64,000 bases of DNA from JAJZAM01 sp027391075 (GCA_027391075.1 DAHYHI010000024.1:45974-109973), one strand, 5' to 3'; positions 50,791 through 60,274 are shown, counted from the first letter of the stretch. Translations and numbers: made by a program. Notes: generated by a model from the sequence alone, not told the origin.

Positions 50791-51966
50791 ATGACCGAGA
50801 CTTTCCCGACGAAATCGCTGCAGCTGTCTTCGCTCGTCGAGCACCTCGACAGCCCGGGGCTCCCAGCCGAGGGCCAAGGAGGTCGGGTGGTGATGTTCCT
50901 CGACGAGGTGGAGGTCGCCCCTCCCGGTGACGACGAGGTGATCGTCCGGGTCGAGGCGGCCCCGATCAACCCGTCCGATCTAGGTTTAGCCTTCGGCGGG
51001 GCCGACATTTCTGCTGCAGTGTCGGAGGGAACGCCAGTTAGGCCGGTGATCAGCGCCCCGATCGCAGCTTCGGTCATGCGGTCAGCTGTCGGGCGGGTCG
51101 GGATGGCCCTGCCGGTCGGAAATGAAGGAGCGGGCACGGTAGTGGCCGCCGGGTCCTCCGAAGCGGCACAGGCTTTGCTGCACAAGACCGTTGCCGTGGC
51201 CGGCGGGGGCATGTACTCCCAGTACCGTCGGGTGAAAGCTTCGATCTGCGCCGAGCTGCCCGAGGGCACCTCGGCGGTCGAAGGGGCGTCGTCGTTCGTG
51301 AACCCTATGACGGTGCTCGGAATGCTCGAAACGATGAGAATGGAAGGCCACACGGCCATCGTCCATACTGCCGCCGCGTCGAACCTCGGTCAGATGCTCA
51401 ACCGTGTCTGCATCGACGAAGGCGTCCCGCTGGTGAGCGTCGTGCGCCGCGCCGGCCAGCAGGACCTCCTGCGCGAGGCCGGAGCCAAGTACGTTTGCAA
51501 CACCGAATCGGACACTTTCATGGCCGACCTGACAGAAGCGATTGCTGCGGCATCCGCGACGCTGGGCTTCGACGCCGTAGGCGGCGGCAGGCTCGCCGGT
51601 CAGATCCTGGCCGCCATGGAAGCGGCGGCCGTAGCGAAGATGCCCGCCTTCAGCCGTTACGGGTCGGACACTCACAAGCAGGTGTACATCTACGGCTCGC
51701 TGGATCGCGGGCCTACCGAGTTGCACAGGAGCTTCGGCATGTCGTGGGGACTCGGAGGGTGGCTGCTGACACCGCTGCTCGCCAAGATCGGACCCGCAGC
51801 GGTCGACGCTATGAGACGAAAGGTCACTTCGAACCTCAAGACACTCTTCGCTAGTTCATACACCCGTGAAGTTTCTCTCGCCGAGGCCCTCAGCCTCGAT
51901 GCTGTCAAGGATTACGCCCGTCAGGGGACCGGCTCGAAGTACCTGATCAGACCGCATTTGGCCTAG
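50791..51966 (+). CDS. MDR-family zinc-independent dehydrogenase (quinone-reductase-like)
   Basis: 391 residues from the ATG at 50791, with GCGAGGA about 9 bases upstream. The N-terminal GroES-like domain has VRVEAAPINPSDL and PVGNEGAGTVVAAG. The coenzyme-binding part has HTAAASNLGQMLNRV and GFDAVGGGRLAGQIL. No zinc ligands are visible. Relatives reduce quinones or enoyl thioesters using NADPH. A roughly 60-residue insert between GroES core strands (GADISAAVSEGTPVRPVISA region) is unusual. It faces the acyl-CoA synthetase and may act on its product. Confidence 0.82.
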   Translation: MTETFPTKSLQLSSLVEHLDSPGLPAEGQGGRVVMFLDEVEVAPPGDDEVIVRVEAAPINPSDLGLAFGGADISAAVSEGTPVRPVISAPIAASVMRSAVGRVGMALPVGNEGAGTVVAAGSSEAAQALLHKTVAVAGGGMYSQYRRVKASICAELPEGTSAVEGASSFVNPMTVLGMLETMRMEGHTAIVHTAAASNLGQMLNRVCIDEGVPLVSVVRRAGQQDLLREAGAKYVCNTESDTFMADLTEAIAAASATLGFDAVGGGRLAGQILAAMEAAAVAKMPAFSRYGSDTHKQVYIYGSLDRGPTELHRSFGMSWGLGGWLLTPLLAKIGPAAVDAMRRKVTSNLKTLFASSYTREVSLAEALSLDAVKDYARQGTGSKYLIRPHLA

Positions 51967-52018
51967 CTCACCGGCGGGTGGCGTTTCGCTTCGAGCGGCC
52001 GGCTGGTAGGTTCCGGGG

Positions 52019-53740
52019 GTGCAAGCTGGCGACCCTGCCCACCCTTCCACGGCGAAGGGGACCCGGGTGGTGCTCGACGATCTGCGCAGGTCCCAGAGAA
52101 GGCGGCGCATCGAGGATTTCGACGTCGGCGAAGCCGTCTACAAGGTGTACGTGACGGCCATAGTCGGAGGGATCTCGGTGTGGTTCGCGGCTCAAGCGGT
52201 CGGCGGAAGGCGGGTTGCCCCGCATGTGGTGGCCCAGGCGCTTCTCGACGGGCCCCGCCTCGTGGGAGCTTGCGTCGCAGCGGTGGTGCTGGTCGGTCTG
52301 CGTTCCGGGCTTCGCGGTGGCCCGCTGGCACTCGAGTCGGCTTTCGTTCGTCACGTCCTGCTCGCTCCTGTCGACCGCAACGCCGCTTTGAGAGTTCCGG
52401 CGTGGCGTCTGGTGCGCTTCGGTTCCGCCGCGGCGTCGGGCGTCGGGGCCGTGGCCGGCCTCCTCGCCTACCGGAGGCTGGGCGGTAACTGGGCGGCGTG
52501 GGTGGCGTGCGGTGCCGCCGTAGCCTCACTCGCCGTAGGCGCCGGTCTCGGCACGGCGATGTTGGTGTCAGGTCGCGGAACCAGCCGGCGATCCTGCGGG
52601 GTTGTAGCGACCGTGGTGGTCGCCTGGTCGCTGGCGGACGTGCTCGGCGGGTCGTCCACGTCGCCGGCTACCCTCCTCGGCGAGATCGCGTTCTGGCCGC
52701 TGCGTCTCAAGCCGGTGGGCCTGGTCGGAGCGGCCGTGGCGGTTGGCGTGGTCTTGGCTGGAGTCGCGTCGGTGGGTGGCACGTCGTTGGAGGCCTCGGC
52801 TCGGCGGGCGAGTCTCGTCGGGTTGATACGTTTCGCTGTCACCGTCCGTGATCTGCGCACGGTCGTCCTCCTACGTCGCCAACTAGCCCAGGAGACTCCC
52901 AGGAGACGCCCGTGGCTTGGAAACCGGACTTTCAGGTGGGTGTATCCGGGGAGTCTCGGCACCCCACCCCCAAGTGCGGGTGCCGCTCTGGGTGCGGGTG
53001 CCGCTGTGGGTGCCGGCGGGCGGCTCGTCCTGGCGGCCGGCTGGACGCGGGCGTGGAGGGGGATCCTGCGTTTCCCTGCGGGCAGGCTGGCGAGAGTCGC
53101 TGCGCTGAGCGTCATCGCCGGGGCCGCCGCGTACGGTGTCTGGGACGGCACGACCCCCCTGATCTTCGTCGCGGGCCTTGCGCTGTTCGTAGCCGGCCTG
53201 GACGTGACAGAACCTCTAGCGCAGGCGGTCGACCATCCATGGGCGACTGACAGCTATCCGCACCCGAGGGGCGCCTTGATGCTCGCGCTGTTACCGGCCT
53301 GCGCAGTGGCGATGGTGGCGGTGGGGTTTCTCGGGGCGATAGCCGCCTGGGCGTTGAGCGGGGCGGGGGCGTCAGCGTTGGAGGTCGCCGCGGTCGTCTG
53401 GGTTCCCGCCTCCCTAGCCGGGGTCGCCGGTGCGGCGATAAGCACTATCCAAGGGGCGCAGCCGACGTTCAAGGCGAGTGATTTCATGCTCCCCCCGGAG
53501 TTTCTCGGGGCTCGGATCGCCTTGAGGCTCCTTTGGCCTCCTCTGGTCTCCACCGCCGGCCTGGTGCCTCTGCTCGCCGCCCGTTCGGCGAGGTCCGACC
53601 CTGCGGGGGCTGCCGCGTCAGCTTCCCTTGGGGTTGTCGTCCTCCTCGCCGTGGTGGCACTTTGGGTGCGCCACCACGACACGCTGCACCAGGCGGTCAC
53701 AGCGAGCCTTGAGGCCCCAAACGGCCCGGGGAGGCGCTGA
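52019..53740 (+). CDS. Large membrane protein, probable ABC transporter permease
   Basis: 573 residues from a GTG, with about a dozen hydrophobic segments and no recognised motif. The soluble loop around residues 280-310 is basic (DLRTVVLLRRQLAQETPRRR). Its last base overlaps the ATG of the ATP-binding protein (TGATG), so the pair should form one transporter, probably an exporter or an ABC-2-like system. The duplicated Gly/Ala stretch GAALGAGAAVGAGG at about 325 is encoded by short GC repeats. Substrate is unknown. Confidence 0.7.
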   Translation: MQAGDPAHPSTAKGTRVVLDDLRRSQRRRRIEDFDVGEAVYKVYVTAIVGGISVWFAAQAVGGRRVAPHVVAQALLDGPRLVGACVAAVVLVGLRSGLRGGPLALESAFVRHVLLAPVDRNAALRVPAWRLVRFGSAAASGVGAVAGLLAYRRLGGNWAAWVACGAAVASLAVGAGLGTAMLVSGRGTSRRSCGVVATVVVAWSLADVLGGSSTSPATLLGEIAFWPLRLKPVGLVGAAVAVGVVLAGVASVGGTSLEASARRASLVGLIRFAVTVRDLRTVVLLRRQLAQETPRRRPWLGNRTFRWVYPGSLGTPPPSAGAALGAGAAVGAGGRLVLAAGWTRAWRGILRFPAGRLARVAALSVIAGAAAYGVWDGTTPLIFVAGLALFVAGLDVTEPLAQAVDHPWATDSYPHPRGALMLALLPACAVAMVAVGFLGAIAAWALSGAGASALEVAAVVWVPASLAGVAGAAISTIQGAQPTFKASDFMLPPEFLGARIALRLLWPPLVSTAGLVPLLAARSARSDPAGAAASASLGVVVLLAVVALWVRHHDTLHQAVTASLEAPNGPGRR

Positions 53741-54429
53741 TGAGTCGCCAACGTGACGCTACGCTCATGGCTACTTCACAGCTGAGCAAAGCCTACGGCG
53801 ATTTGGTCGCCCTGCAGCCCGTCGACTTGGCGGTGACGGCGGGACAGAGGGTAGCCCTGATAGGCAGAAACGGGTCGGGAAAGTCCACCCTGCTCAAGAT
53901 GGCGGCCGGCCTGCTCGAACCGTCGAGCGGCTCGGTCACGGTGGGCGGGTACCCGTCCGGGTCGATCGAGGCCCGCACGGCGCTGTCGTACCTGCCCGAC
54001 GAGCCGGTGCTCTACGACGACCTTTCTGTCATCGAGCACGTGGAGTACACGTGCAGGCTCCACGCCAGCGTCGGCTGGGAGGAGCGGGCTGTTCGACTGC
54101 TCGAAAAGCTGGGGCTCCTCGAAAGGGCGGAATCGCTCCCATCGACCTTCTCCCGTGGGTTGCGTCAAAAGACGGGGACGCTGCTAGCCCTGGTCAGGCC
54201 GTACTCGCTGCTGCTCGTCGACGAGCCTTTCGTAGGCCTGGACCCGTCCGGCCGGGACACGTTCGTCGAGCTCACCGAGGAGGCCGCGCAAGGCGGAGCT
54301 GCAGTCGTGGTCGCGACCCACCAGTTGGACTATGCGATGAGAGCGGACCGCTGCATCGCTCTTCGGGACGGGGTCAGGGTCTACGACGGTCCGCCCGGCG
54401 ACGTCGACCTCGCTGCGCTCGTAGACTGA
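53740..54429 (+). CDS. ABC transporter ATP-binding protein
   Basis: 229 residues. Walker A IGRNGSGKST, Q-loop LPDEPVLYDD, a signature region FSRGLRQKTG (a variant of LSGGQ), Walker B LLLVDEPFVGLD and the switch His in VVATHQLDYA. The divergent signature is typical of ABC-2 type exporters. It is translationally coupled to the membrane protein upstream. An internal ATG at 53767 could also start it. Confidence 0.88.
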   Translation: MSRQRDATLMATSQLSKAYGDLVALQPVDLAVTAGQRVALIGRNGSGKSTLLKMAAGLLEPSSGSVTVGGYPSGSIEARTALSYLPDEPVLYDDLSVIEHVEYTCRLHASVGWEERAVRLLEKLGLLERAESLPSTFSRGLRQKTGTLLALVRPYSLLLVDEPFVGLDPSGRDTFVELTEEAAQGGAAVVVATHQLDYAMRADRCIALRDGVRVYDGPPGDVDLAALVD

Positions 54430-54557
54430 CACCGTCGCGCTCAGCGGCCGGGGCGGGGCGGTCCCCGGGTTGCCCGACGGGGCGAAGGGCTTATGCTTTA
54501 GCCCTGGCTGAATACGCCAGGTCGGCGTGAGGTGTACAACGAAGGGATACAGCATCC

Positions 54558-55958
54558 ATGAGCCGCATTCTGATCAGCGGGGGAACCGTCGTCGCCGCTA
54601 CGGGCTCCTTCCCCGCGGACGTTGCGATCGACGGGGAGCGGATCGTGAGCCTGTTTGAGCCTGGCTCGACCCTCCTCGGCCACTTCAACGCTGACCGGGT
54701 GATCGACGCCACGGGGAAGCTCGTCGTGCCGGGCGGCGTGGACGTTCACACTCACATGGAGATGCCCTCCGCTGGCACGGTGTCCGCCGACACTTTCGAG
54801 ACCGGAACTCTCGCTGCCGCCTGGGGCGGCACGACGACGATCGTCGACTTCGCCGGGCAGGCGCGCGGCTCGGGACTGCGAGAGGCGTGGGAGGCGGAGA
54901 TGGCCAAAGCGGAAGGCCGCTGCGTCATCGACTTCGGCCTCCACATGATCGTCAGCGACGTCAACGATTCGTCGCTCGCCGAGATGGACGGCATGGTCCA
55001 GGAGGGCGTGACGAGCTTCAAGCTCTTCATGGCCTACCCGGGCGTGCTGTACTCCGACGACGGTCAGATCCTCCGGGCGATGCAAAAAGCAGCGCAGTGC
55101 GCGGCGACGATCATGATGCACGCAGAGAACGGCATAGCCATCGACGTGCTGGTCTCGCAGGCTTTGCAGCGCAACGAACGCGATCCCAAGTACCACGCGT
55201 CCAGCCGGCCGTCGATCTTAGAAGGCGAGGCGACCCACAGGGCGATAGTGCTAGCCCAGGTCGCCGGCGCCCCGCTTTACATAGTGCACCTCTCGGCGGC
55301 CGAGGCGCTGTCGGAGGTTGTCGCAGCACGCGACACCGGTGCGCTCGTTCACGCCGAGACCTGCCCTCAGTACCTGTTCCTCTCCGAGGGGTCTTTGGAC
55401 CAGCCCGGCTTCGAAGGTGCGAAGTTCGTGTGCTCGCCGCCCCTTCGGGGATCCTCTCATCACGAAGACCTGTGGCGGGGCCTGGCCGGCGGCGACCTGA
55501 GCGTCGTGGCCACCGACCACTGCCCGTTCTGCTTCAAGGGCCAAAAGGAGCTCGGCCGTGGCGACTTTTCTCGCATCCCGAACGGACTTCCCGGTGTCGA
55601 GCACCGGATGGAGCTCATCTACCAGGGGGTAGTCGAAGGTCGGATCAGCCAGGAGCGCTGGGTGGAGCTGACCTCTACAGCCCCGGCGCGGCTGTTCGGG
55701 ATGTACCCGGCGAAAGGCGTCATCCAGCCCGGAGCGGACGCCGACCTGGTCGTGTTCGACCCTACGACGGTCCACACCGTGAGCGCCGCGAGCCATCACA
55801 TGGCTGTCGACTACTCCTGCTACGAGGGCCTGGACCTGACCGGCCGGGTTGAGACGGTCTTATCACGCGGCAGGGTCCTAGTCGAGCGCGGAGCGTTCGT
55901 CGGGGCGCTCGGCGGCGGCCGCTACCTGAAACGGGCGGCGCCTCCCGCCCACCTGTAG
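54558..55958 (+). CDS. Dihydropyrimidinase / hydantoinase
   Basis: 466 residues, typical length. Zinc ligands: H64 and H66 in DVHTHMEMP, the carboxylated Lys K155 in TSFKLFMAYPG, then His in MMHAENG and YIVHLSAAEA, and Asp in ATDHCPF. This is the cyclic-amidohydrolase site that opens dihydropyrimidine or hydantoin rings. The AENG and FKLFMAY blocks favour the dihydropyrimidinase group over dihydroorotase. No beta-ureidopropionase or dihydropyrimidine dehydrogenase gene is adjacent. GAAGGG lies about 13 bases upstream of the ATG. Confidence 0.9.
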   Translation: MSRILISGGTVVAATGSFPADVAIDGERIVSLFEPGSTLLGHFNADRVIDATGKLVVPGGVDVHTHMEMPSAGTVSADTFETGTLAAAWGGTTTIVDFAGQARGSGLREAWEAEMAKAEGRCVIDFGLHMIVSDVNDSSLAEMDGMVQEGVTSFKLFMAYPGVLYSDDGQILRAMQKAAQCAATIMMHAENGIAIDVLVSQALQRNERDPKYHASSRPSILEGEATHRAIVLAQVAGAPLYIVHLSAAEALSEVVAARDTGALVHAETCPQYLFLSEGSLDQPGFEGAKFVCSPPLRGSSHHEDLWRGLAGGDLSVVATDHCPFCFKGQKELGRGDFSRIPNGLPGVEHRMELIYQGVVEGRISQERWVELTSTAPARLFGMYPAKGVIQPGADADLVVFDPTTVHTVSAASHHMAVDYSCYEGLDLTGRVETVLSRGRVLVERGAFVGALGGGRYLKRAAPPAHL

Positions 55959-55980
55959 CCGCCGCCCACCCGTAGCCGCC
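55947..55980. repeat. 17-base tandem duplication over the dihydropyrimidinase stop
   Basis: Two adjacent 17-base units (55947-55963, 55964-55980) differ at one base. The first contains the TAG stop of the dihydropyrimidinase gene. Confidence 0.8.
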
Positions 55981-55996
55981 CCAGGTTGCCCGGGGC

Positions 55997-56668
55997 TCAG
56001 GCCGGGTCCCTGCGCATGGTGTAGAGCGGCGGACCGCCCGGGACCGGAATCAGATGGTCGACCAGGTCGTAGCCGAAACGTCGGTAGTAGGCGATGTTCT
56101 GCGGCTTCTGCGTTTCCAGGTAGCAGCCAACACCTTCCTCGCCGGCGGCTCGCAGCATGTCAGCTTGGAGCAGGCCGCCGATGCCTCGCCGCTGCGCCAG
56201 GGGGTCCACGACGAGGAGCTGCAAGTACCACAGCCGTTCCTTGGGGTGTGCCTGGTCGATCGCGAGTAGGTAACGCACGCCTGCGGGGATAGCTTGCGGC
56301 CTGAGAGCCAGGGCTCGAAGGGCGCCGGCCATCTGACGGGCCTGCGAGGTAGCTGGAAGTGGATAGCTGTCAGGGTCGAGCGCTACCGACACGCCCATGA
56401 GACGGCCGTCACTGTCGCGGGCGCCGAGGAGGTGAGCGTGAGGTCCCGCCGCGGCGATGCTCGCCCGGAAGAAGATCGCCAGCCCCCGGGCCCGGGTGAT
56501 CCCCCGTGAGTCGAGGTATTCGAAGAACGGGTCGTGGAAGAACGCCCGCGCTGCGACCATCGCCGCCTCGTCGAGCTCGGAGCCCGACGGCGAGATCCGC
56601 CCGATGCGCACTCCCGCGCGTACCTCCAGGTCCGTCTGGTCGAGAGCTGGGCGTTCGTCGCCGCTCAC
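55997..56668 (-). CDS. GNAT-family acetyltransferase
   Basis: 223 residues from a GTG at 56668, whose GTGA overlaps the methyltransferase stop; a longer frame to 56746 lies inside that gene. The core has LWYLQLLVVDPLAQRRGIGG, with the QRRGIG acetyl-CoA loop, and NIAYYRRFGYDLVDH, the usual C-terminal block. A substrate cannot be assigned. It is last of a three-gene overlapping set with an esterase and a methyltransferase. Confidence 0.85.
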   Translation of the reverse strand: MSGDERPALDQTDLEVRAGVRIGRISPSGSELDEAAMVAARAFFHDPFFEYLDSRGITRARGLAIFFRASIAAAGPHAHLLGARDSDGRLMGVSVALDPDSYPLPATSQARQMAGALRALALRPQAIPAGVRYLLAIDQAHPKERLWYLQLLVVDPLAQRRGIGGLLQADMLRAAGEEGVGCYLETQKPQNIAYYRRFGYDLVDHLIPVPGGPPLYTMRRDPA

Positions 56669-57780
56669 GGCCTTACCTCGAAGTATGCGTTGACCGGGTC
56701 GGAGAAGTCGTGCACCTCGAAAGTCGAGAATCCGGCTGACCGGCACATTTCCTCGGCTTTAGCCCGGGTCATTCCGAGCGTGCCGAGACCGGCCCCGTCT
56801 GGCTCAGACAGCGCCGAGGACATGCACGTGGCGACCGAGGTGGAGTACATCAAGGCGAGGACCGGGTTCCTTGCGTTGTCCGCCCAGGTCTCTCCTGCCT
56901 TTATCTCTTTGATGAGCCACACCCCGTCCGGTCGCAGGCTCCTCTTGATGGCTCGGGCTGCCTCGGCAGGCCTCGGCATGTCATGCAGGCAGTCCAAGGT
57001 CAAAACCAGGTCGAAGGTTTGCTCGTCGGGAAGTCCCTCGGCCGGCTCGCGATGGAACGACACGTTGGCCAGGCCGGACTCCCCGAGACGCCGCTCGGCT
57101 ACGTCGATCGCGTGCGACGAGGGGTCGTAGCCTTCCACGAAGCTGTTCGGGTACGCCTCGGCGATAGCGAAGACGGCGAGGCCGGTGCCGCAGCCGACGT
57201 CGACGACCCTGGCGCCCGCCTCAAGACGGTCGTGCAACCCGGGGATGGAGGGCAGTATCTCCGCTACGAGCGCGAGGCGTGTCCACGGGCCGAGCATGCG
57301 TTCCACCTGGTGAGCGGCGGCCGGTCCGAGCTCGTCGTAGGTCAGCCCGATGCCGCTCCGGAACGCCTCGGCGAGACGGTCGACGACCTCGGGAGCGGCG
57401 GAGTAACCGTGGAAAGCTCCTGCTGCGAACCACAGGCTCGCCCGGTCATCGGCGAGCACCGGCACGGCTTCGGGTGGCAGCTCGAAGTTGACCCCGTCAA
57501 CGCTGCGCACCAGGCCAGCCGCAGCCTGGGACAAGAGCCACTCGTGCACCCACCTTTGCGACGTGGCGGTGGCCTGCGCGAGCTGCGACGCGTCGAGGGT
57601 GCCGGCTCCTGCCATCGCCCGGTAGAGGCCCAGGCGGTCCCCGAGGTGAACCATCAGCGAGACCATTTCACCCTGCTTGTAACGCCACACTTCCAGGGCG
57701 AACCGCCTCACTTTGTCCACGTCGAGCGGTGCCCCGGCGGGTGCAGACTCCACGCTTGCAGCCGGCACCTGAGAGCTCAC
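56665..57780 (-). CDS. SAM-dependent methyltransferase with N-terminal winged helix
   Basis: 371 residues from a GTG at 57780 overlapping the esterase stop (GTGA). Residues about 20-110 look like the dimerisation/winged-helix domain of plant-type O-methyltransferases (GDRLGLYRAMAGAG). The catalytic Rossmann domain has motif I VVDVGCGTGLAVFAIAEAYP, then VEGYDPSS and DLVLTLDCLHDMPRP. It transfers a methyl group to an unknown small molecule. The overlaps suggest one functional unit with the esterase upstream and the acetyltransferase downstream. Confidence 0.85.
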   Translation of the reverse strand: MSSQVPAASVESAPAGAPLDVDKVRRFALEVWRYKQGEMVSLMVHLGDRLGLYRAMAGAGTLDASQLAQATATSQRWVHEWLLSQAAAGLVRSVDGVNFELPPEAVPVLADDRASLWFAAGAFHGYSAAPEVVDRLAEAFRSGIGLTYDELGPAAAHQVERMLGPWTRLALVAEILPSIPGLHDRLEAGARVVDVGCGTGLAVFAIAEAYPNSFVEGYDPSSHAIDVAERRLGESGLANVSFHREPAEGLPDEQTFDLVLTLDCLHDMPRPAEAARAIKRSLRPDGVWLIKEIKAGETWADNARNPVLALMYSTSVATCMSSALSEPDGAGLGTLGMTRAKAEEMCRSAGFSTFEVHDFSDPVNAYFEVRP

Positions 57781-58706
57781 GAGGCGACCCCGGCTGACAC
57801 CCGGGCGGCGATCCACCGCCCTGCGGCCGCCACCGCCTGGTCGGCTTCGGGTATCACCCCGACGAGGATCTGGAACACGTGGAAGGCTTCGGGCCACACC
57901 GACAGTTCCACGTCGACGCCCGCGCTCCTCGCCGAATCCGCAAGGCGGGTGGAGTCGTCGAGGAGTATCTCGTGGTCGCCTACTTGCACCAGCAACGGCG
58001 CCAGTCCGCCCAGCTCCGCGTAGAGGGGACTGACGAGCGGGTTGTCCAGCGGTTGGCCTGCTGCGTACACCTGGGCGGACCGGCCTTCTCCTTGGACTTC
58101 AAGCATCGGCTCTACGTCGGCCCGGCTGCGTCGCGACTCTCCAGTTGCGGCCAGGTCGGTCCAAGGTGAAAGCAGGTAGGCGCCGGCGGGTTGCGGGTCG
58201 CCGGCGTCTCTCAACGCTACGAGCAGCGCCACCGCCAAACCCCCACCTGCGGAGTCCCCGGAGACGACGACCTTGGAAGGGTGGACCCCGGCGGGTCCTG
58301 TCAGCCAGCGGTACGCACAGAGGGCGTCGTCGAGCGCTGCCGGGAAGGGGTGCTCGGGGGCGAGTCGGTAATCGACGCTCAACCCGTCGACACCGGCCGC
58401 CAGGCACAGGGAGGTCACAAGTCGGCGGTGAGTGGCGGGCGACCCGACCGTGTAGCCACCACCGTGGAAGTAAAGCAACGTCGGCGACGACCCCGGATCG
58501 GCAGCGGGATCTCTGAGCGTCCACTCGGCGGGAACCCCTCCAGCGTCGACGGCCTGTAAGGTCGCTCCTTCGACAGCTGGGAAGGCGCCCAGCATCTCCT
58601 CCATCGACGCGCGGGCCTCCTCGATCGTCGGCTCCGGCTTCCCCGCTGCTTCGTCGCGGCGTTGACGCAACAAAGCCTTGACCTCTTGCATCTGCTGACT
58701 CGCCAT
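57777..58706 (-). CDS. Hormone-sensitive-lipase-type esterase
   Basis: 309 residues from the ATG at 58706 (ASQQMQEVKALLRQRRDEA); the frame extends to 59054 but over the divergent cutA region. Oxyanion motif YFHGGGYTVGS, nucleophile in VSGDSAGGG, catalytic Asp in GDHEILLDDS and His in AFHVFQ. The family hydrolyses short esters or amides. It is the first gene of the esterase-methyltransferase-acetyltransferase set. Confidence 0.9.
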   Translation of the reverse strand: MASQQMQEVKALLRQRRDEAAGKPEPTIEEARASMEEMLGAFPAVEGATLQAVDAGGVPAEWTLRDPAADPGSSPTLLYFHGGGYTVGSPATHRRLVTSLCLAAGVDGLSVDYRLAPEHPFPAALDDALCAYRWLTGPAGVHPSKVVVSGDSAGGGLAVALLVALRDAGDPQPAGAYLLSPWTDLAATGESRRSRADVEPMLEVQGEGRSAQVYAAGQPLDNPLVSPLYAELGGLAPLLVQVGDHEILLDDSTRLADSARSAGVDVELSVWPEAFHVFQILVGVIPEADQAVAAAGRWIAARVSAGVAS

Positions 58707-58823
58707 GAGCTCGCCCTCGCACTTTCCCCTGGTTAGCTGTGGATGTACTTGCGTGTCACAGACTACCGGTTCGGCGCGACAGCCCCTCCTGTGCGCCCGT
58801 CTCAGTGTGGCTACCATCGTCTT

Positions 58824-59267
58824 ATGGGCTCCTCGGATACAGACAGCCCCGGTCACGGCCCGGCGGAGGGAGCCCACCCCTCGGCGCACGGCCGCGACAT
58901 TCCGGAGGCGATATGCGAGTTGAGCGTCACCGCGGACGACGCTGAGTGGCTCGCTGCCCTGGCCCGGACGTTGGTCGAAAAGCGCCTTGTAGCGTGCGCA
59001 AACATCTTCTCCGTGCGTTCCGTCTACCGCTGGGACTCGGCGACACAGGATCATCGAGAATCACGGGCGGCTTTCCACACCCGGCTGTCGCTTTTCGACG
59101 AGGTCTCCTCCATCGTCACGGAAAGTCACCCCTACGACGTGCCGGCACTTTTCGCCGTGCCGCTCGCCGCTGTCAGCGACTCGTACCGCTCGTGGGTGCT
59201 CGACCAGACCCAACATCCCGACCAGGCCCGAACCGCCACAGTGGCCGACGACAGCAGCCGGGCATGA
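58824..59267 (+). CDS. cutA: CutA1-family divalent-cation-tolerance protein
   Basis: 147 residues from the ATG at 58824. An N-terminal low-complexity extension (about 30 residues) precedes the ferredoxin-like core: LVEKRLVACANIFSVRSVYR, WDSATQDHRESRAAFHTR and ESHPYDVPALFAVPL. CutA1 forms trimers; its role in copper or cation tolerance in E. coli is not firmly understood. The stop overlaps the hydrolase start (ATGA). Confidence 0.88.
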   Translation: MGSSDTDSPGHGPAEGAHPSAHGRDIPEAICELSVTADDAEWLAALARTLVEKRLVACANIFSVRSVYRWDSATQDHRESRAAFHTRLSLFDEVSSIVTESHPYDVPALFAVPLAAVSDSYRSWVLDQTQHPDQARTATVADDSSRA

Positions 59268-60271
59268 AAGCGCGCCGAACCGCTTTTGCCGCCGGACTGG
59301 TACTGTCAGCTGCGGCCACCGGGGCGGCCGGGTTGAGCAAGTCGGTCGGCACCCTCAAAAGCCGTGCCAAACCCCTCGTCGATCCCCTGTTGGAGCTTCC
59401 CGACGACGTGGAACGCTCGGAAGTCACAACTCCCGACGGGGCCCGGATCCACCTGCTACAGCGAGGTTCCGGGCGACCGATCCTGATGGTGCACGGCATC
59501 ACCATCAGATCAGAGGTGTGGGCACCGCAAATGCACCTGCTATCGGACCGCTACAGGATCGTGGCGATGGACTTGAGAGGCCACGGCCGCTCCACCGTTG
59601 GCGAGGAAGGCGTAGGCAGGCGGGTAGCTGCCAGTGACATTGCCAATGTCATCAAGTCTTTGAACCTCAAAGGGCTGGTGATAGTAGGGCACTCGATGGG
59701 CGGAATGATCTTGATGGAGTTCGCCGGGAGGTACTCGAAGCTTCTCTCGGAGCGTGTGGCGGGTCTGGTGTTCATGGATACCGCTGCAAGCGGTGTCGTG
59801 CCGGCACCGTTCGCACCCGTGGCGCGCGTCGCGGGGAAAGCGCTCGCAAACCGGGTCCAGGCGGGTTATCCCCCGCTGCGCTTCCTCAACGGCGACAGCG
59901 ACCTCGCCTGGCTCGTCGCCCGCCTCGGCTTCGGCTCTGCGCCTTCGGGGCGGGCGGTCGCCCAACTTCGCGAGTTCCAGGCGGCGGCGGCTCCCTCCGC
60001 CGTGGTCGGGTCGGGCGTTGACCTGATCGACCACGACGGGCGTTGGGCGCTGGCAGCGACGACCACCCCGTCGCTGGTGCTCGTCGGCTCGCGAGACCTT
60101 CTCACCCCGGTTCGCCAGGCTCGCAGGATCGCGCGGCTGCTGGCGAACTCGCGCCTCGAAGTGCTGGCCGGCGCCGGGCACCAACTCATGCAGGAGCGAC
60201 CCCGCGAGGTGTCACGGCTTATAGACGAGTTCGCCAGCAGCCTTCAGGGGACCAACGCCGCCGGCAGCTGA
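59264..60271 (+). CDS. Alpha/beta-fold hydrolase with N-terminal signal-like segment
   Basis: 335 residues from the ATG at 59264; the longer frame to 58946 lies over cutA. A short hydrophobic segment (FAAGLVLSAAATGAAGL) at the N-terminus suggests export or membrane attachment. Catalytic elements: MVHGITIRSEVW, nucleophile in VGHSMGGMI, Asp in GSRDLLTP and His in GAGHQLMQERP. Reaction is unknown. It is coupled to cutA and converges on aspS with 3 bases between the stops. Confidence 0.85.
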   Translation: MKARRTAFAAGLVLSAAATGAAGLSKSVGTLKSRAKPLVDPLLELPDDVERSEVTTPDGARIHLLQRGSGRPILMVHGITIRSEVWAPQMHLLSDRYRIVAMDLRGHGRSTVGEEGVGRRVAASDIANVIKSLNLKGLVIVGHSMGGMILMEFAGRYSKLLSERVAGLVFMDTAASGVVPAPFAPVARVAGKALANRVQAGYPPLRFLNGDSDLAWLVARLGFGSAPSGRAVAQLREFQAAAAPSAVVGSGVDLIDHDGRWALAATTTPSLVLVGSRDLLTPVRQARRIARLLANSRLEVLAGAGHQLMQERPREVSRLIDEFASSLQGTNAAGS

Positions 60272-60274
60272 CGC

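Noticed and set aside
54887..55852. 321-codon plus-strand frame inside dihydropyrimidinase
   Set aside because: Shadow of the dihydropyrimidinase gene, which has all metal ligands in its own frame.
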